A DNA stretch of 64,000 bases, taken from NCBI GenBank assembly GCA_963921425.1, contig OY992840.1:4032501-4096500 (forward strand), written 5' to 3'. The position numbers and the translations under genes are program-made. This DNA comes from Dryas octopetala. Its lineage: Eukaryota; Streptophyta; Magnoliopsida; Rosales; Rosaceae. The notes under the pieces were generated by a model, which saw only the letters and a program-made list of their open reading frames with translations, was not told the origin of the DNA and made no database searches. Below are positions 23,960 through 36,413 of the stretch, one piece after another; positions within the stretch are counted from its first letter, which is position 1; every line of letters starts with the position of its first letter.

Positions 23960-25890
23960 TAAAAGTACATTGATTTTAACTACTAAATTTTAATAACTTT
24001 TTAGTTTAGATACCAAAATTAAATATCATTTTAGATTAGGTACTAGTTGAAAAGTCAAACAAAATAATAAAGTAAAAGGTATTAAAATTTACAAATATTA
24101 CATCACATGCCACTACAATTAAAAAAAATTAATATAACATCACAAATATTACATTAATTTATATTATATTGTATTAAAAAAAATCAATTCAGTCACAACT
24201 TAACTGTGACTGTCTTGGTAAATTGAAAGAGACAACTCACACCACTATACTATGTATTATTTTGAGTAAAGGTATTGTTTTGACCTCTATTTATACTATA
24301 TTGTAGTATAATTTCTCTAAAAATAATTCAATTAAGTCACAACTTAACTTTGACTGTCGTTCAGTCACAACTAAATTTGAAGTTGTGAGTATGTACAGTC
24401 ACAACTAAATGTGAAGTTGAGACTACATTAGCAAATTTTCAAGATAATATAAAAGCCTCAACAGTAATTGTGTCAAAACCTTATAAATTTTAACTAACAC
24501 CCATCATATGTGGGCCGGCCAAAAGACAAAAATGTCAAATAGAAAAGGCTCAAATCAAAAGGACCAACATATTTGTGACCTAATCTAAAAAACTACATTT
24601 AAATTTAGTAGTTCAATTGAAATATTATATGGTTTTTATGTTATACCAAAAAATTATTGGAATTTGGTATTTAATCCTAATTTTCTAAAAATAAAATAAT
24701 TAAAATGAAATAAATCTAACTAAAATAAATCCTAATAAAATCTAGGAAATAAAACAAAAACTAAAAAAAACCACTAAATAACTAAATAATTTTTGACAAA
24801 ACAAAAACTAAATAATTAAAATAAAAAATATAATACTAAAATTGCTAAAACACAAGGACTAAAATGTAAAATTTTAAGAATATAAAATATATATAAATTA
24901 AACTCAACACTGGCTGCTGGATTATGAGCCCTCTTCTTCCTTTGGTGAATTGGGTCTGCGCTTGGCTTCTCTCTCTCATCCCAATCTGATTTTTTTGGTC
25001 TGCTAGTCTTTTAAAACTTAGGCCATTTCTTCTTATTCTTACAAAGCTAAATCAAAATAAAATAACATATAATAAACCTAAGGAAGAGATAATTAAATAT
25101 AAAATAAACCGAAATAAAAACTAAGGAAGAGATAATTAAAAGCTAATAACGCCTATTAATTAAATAAATACCAAAAATAGAAGTTAAGCTACTAAATAAT
25201 ACTAAAAAGAAGTACTAAAATATAGAATTCGGAGATCATGAATTAATTACTAAAAATTGTGCTCAACAAGCTGCATTGAGACCCCTCAAGCTAACACCTG
25301 GGGTCACAAGCATAATTAGACTTAGAGACATACTAAGAAAAAGAAAAGAGACTCACGGTCACACAGGAGGAAAAAGGAAGGAAAGAAAAAAAAGAAAAAA
25401 GGAAGGAAGGAAAGAAAAAAGAAAAGAAAAGGAAAAAAAGAAAAAAAACAAGGGTTTGGGCAATTGAAAAGAAAAAAACAAGGATTTGAGGTTTCGTTTG
25501 GGGTTTGGTTTGGCTCTTTTGAGGTAAAATTTTTAGAGGGAAAATTGGCATTTTGACCCCATAGTAAATTAGTACTAGTCAAGACAAGTCAATAAGAATT
25601 TTCCGTGTATTTTTCTAAGTTCGGAGCTATTTTTAATTAATTTTCAAAGTTTATAAAAATAGGAAAATAAAAAAAAATCAGAAAATACAAGAAAAGATGT
25701 GACACATGGCGCACATCCAGCGCGCCACGTCAGCATTAACAGCCAGGTCATCAATTTTAACAGAATTGTTGATGGAACAAGGTAAAATGGGACACAGATG
25801 TAAGTTACAGGTGATAATTTGGGACAAAAAAACTTTCAGGTGGCAAAGTGGGAATGAATTACAGTTTTGGGCGGTAAATCGATAATTAAG
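23960..25890. mobile_element. Fragmented relative of the Mutator-like element at 9988-11975
   Basis: 23965-24060 (ACTACTAAATTTTAATAAC, GGTACTAGTTGAAAAGTCAA) and 24570-24690 (TTTGTGACCTAATCTAAAAA, GGTATTTAATCCTAATTTT) correspond to 10200-10290 and 11545-11660. The same GTCACAACT-type words lie between. 25740-25890 reads, on the minus strand, like a Mutator terminal repeat (GGCTTAATTATCGATTTACC), but no left partner is present. 25370-25480 is an almost pure purine tract. Confidence 0.5.
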
Positions 25891-26170
25891 CCTTTTAAAT
25901 TCTAACTCAGTAAGTTATCTCGTCTGCAACTATCACTCGTGTCTTGTTTTTTTCTATTTTCTTTTTCCGTTTTTGGTGTTTGATACTCTTTGTTACTCTT
26001 TGTTGTTGTTTCATTTCAATGCCAAAAATTCTGAAGTGGGTCTTTGACAGAACCGAATTTTTTTTTGGTTCTATTTAACTTTGAAATGGTTTAGTTCTTG
26101 GAATTTTTTTTTTTGTGGGTTTGCTTATTTAAAGGATGCATTTGCCTATTGTGGATTTTGTACTGTTTGC

Positions 26171-27441
26171 TGATATATCAAATATTTAACACACTTTGTT
26201 TGCCTTTATAATTACTTATTAATCTGCTATGATCTTCAATGAAACTGTTGGTTTTAATGTGTTTTGTGCAAGTTTTGTAGTTTTGATAATTTAGGGATTA
26301 TCAAGCTAAAAAGGACAAAAGTCATGATGATTGAAGAAATTGAATGGGTGTCGCGCATGAAGGGAAATCCAAGACTAGTCAACGTTTCACCAAGTCATCA
26401 AGGAAAGGAAACTTCCAAAATTACCAGGAAAAGCTTTCCAATTGTGGAAAGGAAAGAGGTCTCTCAAAGGAAATTAATTCTCATCTACATAAGGGAAGCC
26501 GGCCCAGCTCTATTCCTAGGAAGTCAAGGATTGATGAAGGCCCTAGATGATTTAGGAAGTGTAATCCCGTAAGGATAGGAATTTGTGGTGTCTTAATTTG
26601 TAATAGTATAAATAGGGGAGTGCGGTACTAGGTGGATATATCGGGAGAAGGGCTGCACAATTTGGATTGGAACATCATTATTATTTTTGGGTGAACATCA
26701 TGAATTCCTACACCACACCCAAGTCACCTATCACCTTCATCATGCACTAAATTTCTTATAGTAGGCTATGATGTAGCCTAGCTATGAATTCCCTAAGTTT
26801 TTCTAACTCAATTTAATTCTATTTTTATTCATGCATGTTGAGTATTTATTTCTTTGTTTAATGCCTTCAATTAATTGATCACTAATTGATTGCCATGAAG
26901 AACTAGATTGAGACTGGAAGGAGATATCTAGTAAATAGCTTCTAAGAATAAATACCATAATCTGCATAGTTTAATCGGAAGAGGAAAGTATGGGTTGTGT
27001 TTTCATTAAATGTTTCTTATGGTCTTAAAGGGTTTTCACCATCTAAATTCATATCTAGGAATAGATTGGGTTGATGGGTTTGAGAATACAATTAGTATAT
27101 CTAGGAATAGAATACTAGTGAAAAGCGTGGAAACAATTAGCTACATGCTAGGTAAAATTAGGATTGATTTGTTGGAAAGACTTGGGATGGATTAGTTATG
27201 ATGAAATCGTTGGCCTAGTACTTTATCATATTATTTTAATCTGTTACTTTGTTGTTTACTCGTCTTATACGATCTTGCATATTTCGTTTTCGATCCTTTT
27301 AATAACTTCTTGTTTATCCAATTTCAATTAGGCAGAAATCACACTAGTATTTAATAGATTAACTAAATCCCTGTAGGAACGATACTTTTTTTATTACTAT
27401 ATTACTTGAGCGATATTGTACCCTTGCAATTATTCACATCA
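26171..27441 (+). repeat. 5' LTR of the gypsy element
   Basis: This is a 1271-bp TG...CA repeat. It matches 38716-39977 nearly base for base, including the small frames that appear in both copies. Confidence 0.95.
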
Positions 27442-27447
27442 AGTTTT

Positions 27448-27464
27448 TGGCACCGTTGCCGGGG
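27448..27464 (+). promoter_or_regulatory. Primer-binding site complementary to tRNA-Asp
   Basis: TGGCACCGTTGCCGGGG lies six bases after the 5' LTR. It pairs with the 3' end of plant tRNA-Asp(GTC), known to end CCCCGGCAACGGCGCCA, with one mismatch. It would prime minus-strand DNA synthesis. Confidence 0.85.
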
Positions 27465-27618
27465 ACTTAGCTTAGTCTGTTAATATTAGGACGATTTATT
27501 TTCTAGTTGTATTTTTGGATTGATAATATTAATAATAATAATAATTTTTTTATTTGTGGTTTGTCAACATAAATTTTAGTGCAATTTCTCACTGTCTCTT
27601 GTTTTCTCTTGAAGGTGG

Positions 27619-28926
27619 ATGACTGGTACACGATCATCAACTTGCAAATTAGTTGAATTTGAACCTGAGATTGAACAGAAGCTTCGAGCGATTAGAAAGA
27701 AACAAAGAGAGGACAGAGAAAAAGAGAATCAACAAAGAGAAGAAGAGATGACCCTTGTACCACAAGAAACAATGGGAGACCTCGATATCCCAACAATGCC
27801 GACGTCACCATCAAGCATCGTCCTACCTGCGACTGCCAGGAATTATGAATTGAAGAATATCCACTTTAATATGATGCCTTCTTTCCATGGAATGAGTACT
27901 GAAGATCCTTTAGCTCATATTAGAGATATTTTTAACATGGTTTCTAACATGGCCTTGACAGCTGAGGTCACTGAAGAACATCTCAGGATGAAAGTTTTTC
28001 CCTATATGGTGAAAGACAAAGCCAAGACGTGGCTGAACTCCTTGAGGCCTGAGTCACTGACGAGCTGGACTGAAATTCAGAACAAGTTCTTGGAGAAGTT
28101 TTATTCAACTCAGAAAACTGATGCACTGAGGGATAAGATCATGCAATTCACTCAACAGGCAGATGAGTCGTTTTCTAAGGCACGGGAACAGTTTAATAAT
28201 TTATTAATACAATGTCCTCACCATGGTTTGCCTACTCTAGTTTTAATGCGAATTTTTTATAAGGCTCTAACCGTGTCGAGTAAGGCTACAGTGAATAATT
28301 ATGCAGGTGGATCTACTAAGAACAAGACATTAACTGAATGTCAAACTTTGTTTGATACTCTAGCTCTTGAAACACATCATTCTTGATTATAAAAAGAACA
28401 GGAGGATGGGAGGACGCCATTGCACAACTCGTCAAAGCCACCACTCAGTTCATGAACAAAACTGACACAAGTCTCCAAAACCAAGCAGCTTCTATCCGGA
28501 ATTTGGAGGTCCAGGTCTGGCAAATAACTGAAGCAATTAATGGGAGAAAAAAAGGAGTGTTACCTAGCCAAACTGAAGTTAATCCGAGAAGACAAGAGCA
28601 TGCAAAGGCTATATCACTTAGGACGGGAAGGCAAATCAAGACTGCTGTGGATTTGGATGAAGAAAAACAGCAGAAAGAAGCTTGAGCAGCAGCTAGCAGC
28701 CGAGCGAATAGGAGAAACTGACTCTGAAAATTTTTTTGCCGTCGCTGACACCGCTGGAGAATCTATGCGGCCACCTGCAGACTTTGTAGAACTTGAACAT
28801 GTCGTTGTTGACACAAGCTTAATTTGTTCCAGTTTCAATCGATCCCAAGCAGTACGTGCCGCCCATTCCATTCCCTCAACGCCTCCGCAAGAACAAGAAG
28901 AATGCACAATTTTCAAGGTTCCTTGA
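27619..28926 (+). pseudogene. gag region of the gypsy element
   Basis: 27619-28386 encodes 255 residues of retrotransposon Gag: an N-terminal charged coil (about residues 15-45), then the Retrotrans_gag core with FHGMSTEDPLAHI, MKVFPYMVKDKAKTWLNSL and FYSTQKTDALRDKIMQFTQQ. It stops at a TGA at 28384. The next frame, from 28383, continues the usual Athila Gag tail (NLEVQVWQITEAINGR, then PSQTEVNPRRQEHAKAISLR) to 28685. After that, 28540-28926 continues in another frame (AHSIPSTPPQEQEECTIFKV). No zinc knuckle is seen, as is common in Athila Gag. The stop and frame changes mean the full Gag cannot be made. Confidence 0.85.
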
Positions 28927-31900
28927 TATTTTCAAGAAATTGCAGGTCACCATTCCCTTTAGCGAAGCATTGGAGTAGATGCCTAGCTATGGGAAATTCT
29001 TAAAAGATATTTTGAGTAAGAAAAGGAAGCTTGATGATGCTGAGACCGTACAACTTACTAAGGAGTGCAGTGCTGTCATCCAAAAGCAATTGCCACCTAA
29101 AAGGAAGGATCCAGGGAGTTTTACTATACCTTGCACCATTGGCACAATTTCTTTTGGCAAAGGTTTATGTGATTTGGGCTCCAGTATCAATTTAATGCCA
29201 TTGTCTATAGCTAAAAAAATTGGTTTGGGGGAGATCAAACCCACTAATGTTACATTGCAAATGGCTGACAGGTCCCTCACGCATCCACATGGCATAATTG
29301 AAGATGTGCTGATCAAGGTAGATAGATTCATTTTCCCTGCCGATTTTCTGATCATAGACATGGAGGTAGATATTGAGACCCCTATTATTTTAGGGAGGCC
29401 ATTCTTGATTACAGGAAGAACACTGATTGACGTGGCCAAAGGTTCATTGATCCTGAGAGTAGGGGATTAGGAAGTAGAGTTTTGTGTATTTGATGCTACC
29501 AAGCACCCACTAGATTCCGAGTATTGCTTTAGATTGGAAGTGATAGATCAAGTCATTGTACATCGCTTCTCCACTCATTATCCTGAAGATCCTTTGGAGG
29601 CCAGCTTGGTACATCAGTATGAAACGATCAAAGACGAGCCGAGAATTGTGGAAATAGTTAATTATATGGATTCAATACCACGATACACTTCTCCAAGATG
29701 CCTATTAGAGTTCGAGCAGTTAGGTGTCGCACCCATAAAGCCCATGCCGAGCATTGATGCCGCGCTTACACTCACCTTAAAGCCTTTACCTTTTCATCTG
29801 CATTATGCTTATCTTGGCAGCGCTGAAACTCTTCCTGTAATTGTTTCCTCGGAGTTAAGTAAAGAAGAAGAAGAGAAATTACTGCACGTACTAGGAGAGC
29901 ATAAGTCAGCTATTGGATGGACTATAGCAGATATCAAGGGAATCAGTCCTTCTTTGTGTATATATGCACCGAATTTTGATGGAAGACAATTGCAAACCTA
30001 CCATTGAGAATCAAAGAAGGTTGAATCCAAACATGAAGGAGGTTGTACGTGCTGAAGTTCTTAAGCTACTTGATGCTGGTATCATTTATCCTTCAGCTGA
30101 CAGCAAGTGGGTAAGTCCTGTGCACGTGGTTCCGAAAAAAGGAGGAATTACTGTGGTAAAAAATGATAACAATGAGCTCATTCCCACAAGAACAGTCACT
30201 GGATGGAGAGTGTGCATAGACTATAGGAAATTGAACACTGCTACCAGAAAAGATCACTTCCTATTGCCTTTCAGCGATCAAATGTTGGAGAGATTAGCTG
30301 GTCACGCCTACTACTATTTTTTGGATGGTTATTCGGGTTATAATCAAATCCCCATCGCCCCTGAAGATCAAGAGAAGACGACATTTACTTGTCCGTTTGC
30401 CACCTTCGCCTATCGTCGTATATATGCCGTTTGGTTTATGCAATGCCCCAGCTACTTTTCAACGTTGTATGATGAGTATATTCTCCGATATGGTTGAACG
30501 CTTTATAGAGGTATTTATGGACGACTTTTCCGTCTTTGGTTTCTCTTTTGATACTTGTCTTGATAATTTGGCACAAGTCCTTCAGTGTTGTGAAGAGACG
30601 AACTTAGTTTTGAATTGGAAGAAGTGTCATTTTATGGTTCGAGAAGGGATAGTGCTTGGGCATAAAATTTCCGCACAAGGAATTGAAGTTGATAAAGCTA
30701 AGATTGAGACAATTTCCAACCTGCCGCCGCCAACATCAGTGAAGGGGGTTCGGAGTTTCTTAGGTCATGCAGGCTTTTATCGTCGTTTCATAAGGACTTT
30801 TCCCATATCACCAAGCCGTTGTGCAGTTTATTACTCAAAGATGCAGATTTTCAATTTAATTCTGACTGTATGGAAGCATTCAAGCTATTGAAAGAGAAAT
30901 TAACCACAGCTCCTATCATTATCGCGCCCAATTAGAGTTTGCCGTTCGAAATAATGTGTGACGCAAGTGACTATGCAGTGGGAGCCGTGCTTGGTCAAAG
31001 GAATGACAAGGTACTTCATGTTATATCTTATGCTAGCCGCACTTTAAATGATGCTCAATTAAATTATGCTACTATTGAAAAGGAGCTACTTGCCGTAGTT
31101 TTTGCTTTGGATAAATTCCGTTCCTATTTAATTGGGTCTAAAGTTATTGTCTACACGGATCACTCTGCTTTGAAATATTTATTATCGAAGAAAGATGCCA
31201 AGCCTAGGTTGATTAGATGGGTTCTCCTTCTACAAGAATTTGACTTGGAGATTCGAGATAAAAAGGGCTCTGAAAACGTGGTGGCAGACCACCTTTCACG
31301 GTTAACCCAAGATGAGCTAGCCAATGACGCCACTGTCCCCATAGTTGAGATGTTTCCCGACGAGCAGCTTTTCGCGGTCCACTCCACAGTGACACCATGG
31401 TATGCCGATTTTGTTAATTATCTCGCTAGCAATATCCTTCCTCCTGATCTCTCTTATCAACAAAAGAAGAGATTCTTATCTTTGGTTAAACATTACTATT
31501 GGGATGATCCTTATTTATGGAAGCACTGCCCGGATACTGTAATTAGAAGATGTGACAATGAATCCGAGATGATTGATATTCTTCATCATTGTCATAAGCT
31601 AGCTTGTGGAGGTCACTTTGGAGCTACAAAAACAGAGGCCAAAGTGTTACAATCGGGTTTATTTTGGCCTACTCTTTTTAAGGATGCTCATATCTTTGTT
31701 CAAACCTGTGATCGTTGCCAAAGAACTGGAAATATTTCCAGCATACACCAAATGCCTCTTTCTAACATATTAGAGGTTGAATTGTTCGATGTTTGGGGCA
31801 TTGACTTCATGGGGCCTTTTCCACTTTCCTACAATAATCATTACATCTTGGTAGCTGTCGATTACGTGTCTAAATGGGTGGAAGCTGTTGCCTTGCCCAC

Positions 31901-32256
31901 CAATGACGCCAAGAGCGTGCTTGGGTTCTTAAGGAAGAATATCTTTACAAGATTTGGAACCCCTCGTGCCATTATTAGTGATGGAGGTACGCACTTTTGT
32001 AACCGTTCTTTCAATGCTCTTCTTGCTCGATATGGTATTATGCACAAGGTAGCTACGCCTTATCATCCTCAAACATGTGGCCAAGTTGAAATTTCTAACC
32101 GAGAGTTGAAGAGTACCTTAGAAAAGACAGTCAGTAATTCAAGGACAGATTGGTCAACAAAGCTTGATGATGCCTTGTGGGCTTACAGAATGGCCTATAA
32201 AACACCAATCGGCATGTCCCCTTTTCGATTAGTTTTTGGGAAAGCCTGCCACTTAG
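28927..32256 (+). pseudogene. pol: protease, reverse transcriptase, RNase H and first part of integrase, broken
   Basis: Order of parts: a TAG at 28976 precedes the protease frame (28979-29470), with CDLGSSINLMPLSIAKKIG as active-site region and ILGRPFL. A TAG at 29468 follows. Reverse transcriptase spans about 29964-30790, with SPVHVVPKKGG, GWRVCIDYRKLN, MPFGLCNAPATFQRCM and FMDDFSVFG (the catalytic DD). RNase H runs from 30939 ([37 protein letters not shown]), just after a TAG at 30933. Integrase has the zinc finger ([23 protein letters not shown]) and the DDE residues in [20 protein letters not shown] and VEISNRELK. Frameshifts fall near 29957, 30415 and 30800. The coding sequence is interrupted at 32253 by a hAT element. 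Confidence 0.9.
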
Positions 32257-33162
32257 GGGTGGGCACGGTGCGGTTCAGCCCGATTCACCCCCAAAACCGT
32301 GCGCCACACCGGACGTTCCTATACGGTGCGGTTCGGTGCTAAAAACCGGAAAGGAAGGAGAAAAACCAAACCAAACCATTTAAAGTGCAGTGTGGTTTGG
32401 TTCGGTTTGGTTCTCCACTACGGTTCTGGGTTTAATGAGTTATTATTCATATTGGCATTTTTGGGGAGATAGAGATTTCGTTTGGGGTTTGGGCAAATTT
32501 GGTTTATAAGTTATAACTATATATAAGATTATATATAGCTATTATAGAGTAATGAGTATAGTATATATATAACTATATACTATTATAGTATATACTAGTA
32601 TATATACTACTATAATTATATATTACTTATATAGTTATATATAACTATTGTAGTATGTATACAACTATATACTAAGTTACTAACTATATAGTTATATATA
32701 ACTAACTATACTAAGTTTATATATAACTCTATATGTATAAAACATTATTATATAGACTATGGACTATAGAGTATATAGAAATAGAATATACTAATTTTAT
32801 TATATAAGATATAACTAAAATTATATACTAAAACATTATTATATATAATATTAAACTCATAGGGTTATATAAAATATATTTTAGGGTCAAAAATAAAAAT
32901 GTATAAAATGTGTTTAAAAATGTATAAAATGTGTACAAAAATGTATAAAATGTGCATAAAAATATATAATTATATTTTTTAAAAAATAAAAGGTTTGGTT
33001 CGGGTAAAATGAGCATGAAACCAGAACCGGAACTATCCATATACGGTTTGGTTCGGTTTTCTCTTACGGTGTTGACTTTTTGGTCAACTCGGTGTTTTTT
33101 CGGTTTTTTTACGGTTGGTTTGGTTCGGTGTTTCGGTGCGCTGGTTATTATGCTCACCCCTA
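32254..33162. mobile_element. hAT non-autonomous element inside the integrase gene
   Basis: The ends are TAGGGGTGGGCA and TGCTCACCCCTA, with a perfect 8-bp duplication CTGCCACT at 32246-32253 and 33163-33170. The outer parts are full of GGTTTGGTTCGGTTT words; the centre is TA-rich and has three copies of an about 20-bp repeat (AAAATGTATAAAATGTGTAC) at 32890-32970. No coding capacity. Confidence 0.95.
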
Positions 33163-33170
33163 CTGCCACT

Positions 33171-33212
33171 TACCCGTGGAGCTTGAGCATAAGGCATTTT
33201 GGGCTGTGAAGA
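33171..33212 (+). pseudogene. Short integrase piece between the two nested insertions
   Basis: After the hAT duplication the pol frame resumes (LPVELEHKAFWAVK) for 42 bases before the solo LTR begins. This is the conserved integrase-to-tail linker of Ty3/gypsy Pol and shows that both insertions hit the same gene. Confidence 0.9.
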
Positions 33213-36019
33213 TGTAACACCCCGAACATCGGGCCCATAAAAATACTGAACATCAAACTTTTAAACTTGTTTTCTCTTTTCTTTTGAGCCATGCATAACA
33301 ACATAAGTAAATACCATTTTACCGAAAACATTTAAACGAAAACATTGTGTAAAAATAATTAAATAAAACTCCTAGGTCCCACTGCCTCGTCTTCTCCTCA
33401 CTGCTTCCTCATGTCTGCTTAACTTGCAAAACAACCACAACCACACTACACCATGTCCATGGTACACCAGGTCATTCAAACAAACAACCCGGTAAACAAT
33501 AATCCTCAAAATTCTTTAATTTCCAATACTCAAAAATAATCCACAATAAAATTCATAATTTCTCAATCGCATAATAATTTCATCACCTATCATCCAAGCA
33601 TCAAGATAAATCATACATCCTCGTATTCAAATCAAATCCCATCAATAAATAATAATCATCATTCTGGCGAATCAATTGCATAAACGTCAGCTATTAACCT
33701 CAACATCAACCATTCACATCCTAACCTATAATCTCAGTGCATAATCATCCTCATTCTCATTCTCAAAGATTCAAGCCTAAACTTTACCAAGTCCTAACCA
33801 AACCAAATTCTAGCAAACAAATGCACACAAGCACCCAAAACAACGAAATAGACTATCTAATTTCACTCACACCACTCTTTGAAATCTCCCTAATTTCACT
33901 CACATCACTCTTTGACATCCCCCAGCTTTAAAACTATTTTCAAAATCTCTTCTTTCAAATCCATTTTTAAATCCTCTCAACCGTAAATCAAACTTTGAAA
34001 GTAACAAAGTTCTCAAGTTGAAATCGATATTATCAACTGTATATAAATAATTTAGGCTAAAAACTTTCAACTCAAATAAACCTCGATATACTGAAAAAGT
34101 AATGAAACTGTTCAAACTGAGAAGTATCAAATCTGAACTGAATTAAAACACAAAGTCTTACTTAAACTGTCATTTAAAATATTTACTGATGCAAATTCAT
34201 TTCTCAAAATACTCCACAACTGAAAACTCACGCCACACTAGTACCCAGGAAACTGCTGGTCATACACTGCCGAGTCATCTCTAGGCAAGTGCAGAGCAAA
34301 TTTATACCTGCTGTGATGCTGGTCATACACCGCCGACTAGGCAAGTGCAAAGCAAATGCTGGTCGTACACCGCCTACTAGGCAAGTGCAGAGCAAATATC
34401 ATGCTGGTCATACACCGCCAACTAGGCAAGTGCAGAGCAAGTACTGGTCGTACACCGCCGAGTCATCTCTAGGCAAGTGCAGAGCAATATATACTTGCGT
34501 GCTGGTCGTACATCACTGAGTCATCTTTAGGCGAGTGCAGAGCAATATATACCTGCTGAAGGGGGTACTAATATAGCGGTTTGAAACCGCTTCTGTATAC
34601 CTCAATCAACCACATCTCAAATCGTGAAAGCTGCTCAATCAAAATCATTTTCTAAAGAACAGAAATTCATTGATAAAACTTCCCCAAAATAATACGAAAA
34701 ACCTTTTCCAGAAACTGTCCATACTCAAATAAATCAAGAAAAGAGTTGAATTATAAAAAGTGCAAAACATTTTGAAAACCAAAGATCCACTCACAGTCTA
34801 CCCCGAGCTACACCGAATCCCTTCCGAAACTTTCGAAACTGATTCCTACTCACGCCCCCTCACTTGTTTGTCATTCCTACTCACAGTCTACTGTATAATA
34901 ATCGCTTAATCCTCACTCATATACCTCGACAATAAACATTTCTTCTCTAATTTAGCAATTATTATCGTTCCTTGATCCTCGAAAATAGACATTTCTCATC
35001 TAATCAGTAATTAATCCCAGGGCAACTCTATAATTCCCAACTAATTTCTTAGCCTCAAATCCTCATCAATTCCTTCTCATGATCTAAATCCTATACTTAA
35101 CATTCTCTAACATAAAGCAACAAACACACAAAACAGACAATTCATTTACGGTACTCAACAATTAAAAACCGATAAGTTTCACTCACTGTTTAACCGTGTG
35201 AAAAGACCGAAATGCCATTCACGATGCAAATGCTCGGATCTCCAATCCGGCAGCAAAACGGCATCCGGAATGAGATTTCCCGAGCCCATGCACCTATTAA
35301 GACCAGACAACCAAACAATTACAACCCATATTCACAAATTGGCCGTTCAACAGTCGAATTGGGCGGCAACACCACACCCGGTGGCTGCCCGGCCACAAAC
35401 AACACACAAACATCATCAAATTCTCACCATAAGAAACTAGAAGGGTTCTTGAGACTTCAATTGGGCAGAAATAGATCAAACGACCACCAACACGCCGCCA
35501 AAAGTGGTGGTTCCGATGGTGGCAACGGCGGCACGAACCTGGAAATACCTAAAATCAACTCCAATTAAACTCAATTGCACGATGGAACCTTCAATTACAC
35601 AAAAACAATTCGAAATCAAGTCCAATTTCAAGAAATTCGAAATAGGCATAAACCCTAAAATCGAATTTCTAATTTCTCAAAATTGGACGTGTCCACCTTA
35701 GGGAAAAGATTACCCATACCTCGAGGATCAATTCTCCTAAATGAGTCAACGGTCAAAAGTCGCCGGCGGCAGAAGCCGGCGGCTGTCTTGACTTCCCGAG
35801 CTCATTGCTCTGTCGTGGAGCCTCGTATGGACGAACGGAGACCATGGTTGAACTCACCATGATGAGGGCAACAAAGCCCATTTATTTTAAAAGTCAACTT
35901 TTGGGTCAAACCCAATTTAAAACAAAAATTAAAATTAAATTCCAAATAAATTCTTAAAATCCTTAAAATAAATTCTCAAAATATTTAAAATAAATCTTTG
36001 AAAAATACGGGGTCTCACA
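33213..36019 (+). mobile_element. Solo LTR of a second retrotransposon family (2.8 kb)
   Basis: It starts TGTAACACCCCGAAC and ends CGGGGTCTCACA, so it has TG...CA with short inverted ends. It is flanked by GAAGA (33208-33212) and GAATA (36020-36024), a 5-bp duplication with one change. Removing it rejoins the pol frame. There is no coding frame, primer site or second LTR, so it is best read as a solo LTR left by recombination. Related sequence occurs, mostly in the opposite orientation, at 56548-60590. The C-rich start and G-rich end resemble Tekay/Retand-type gypsy LTRs; that placement is inference. Confidence 0.75.
34250..34556 (+). repeat. Six tandem repeats (about 40-60 bp) in the solo LTR
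   Basis: The unit GCTGGTCATACACCGCCGA, then CTAGGCAAGTGCAGAGCAA, repeats six times with variable spacing; some copies contain an extra GTCATCT. A shorter set of related units lies on the other strand at about 58690-58800. Confidence 0.85.
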
Positions 36020-36024
36020 GAATA

Positions 36025-36413
36025 TGCTAAATTTTGACTTGGAAACTGCTGGACAGAAGAGAGCCTTACAACTTAATGAAATGGAGAAATTCCGTAATGA
36101 CTCCTATGAGAATGCTTGTATATACAAAGAAAGAACCAAGAGATGGCATGATCAACATATCTTGCGCAGAAATTTTTATGTTGGACAGAAAGTTTTGCTC
36201 TACAACTCCCGTTTGAAGCTCTTACCTGGGAAGTTACGCTCAAGGTGGTCCGGACCCTGTACCATTGTTCAAATTTTACCCTATGGAGCAGTTGAAATAC
36301 GCCATGATTCAATGGGTACTGTGTTTAAAGTTAATGGACAGAGATTGAAGCCTTACCTAGAAGCCAATCTTGATCCTCAAAAAGTTTCACTCACTCTTGA
36401 AGATCCGAAGTAG
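36025..36413 (+). pseudogene. C-terminal part of the integrase/pol
   Basis: The frame resumes after the solo LTR ([20 protein letters not shown]) and ends at a TAG at 36411. It contains [20 protein letters not shown] and [13 protein letters not shown], the typical Ty3/gypsy integrase tail (GPY/F-like module with SGP). No chromodomain follows, in keeping with the Athila/Tat branch. Confidence 0.9.

Noticed and set aside
25276-25582. Lys/Arg-rich and Phe-rich frames
   Set aside because: They translate a purine tract; no composition beyond that of the repeat.
34250-34556. A CRISPR array
   Set aside because: Repeats are direct but spacers are absent or unequal, and this is a plant LTR.
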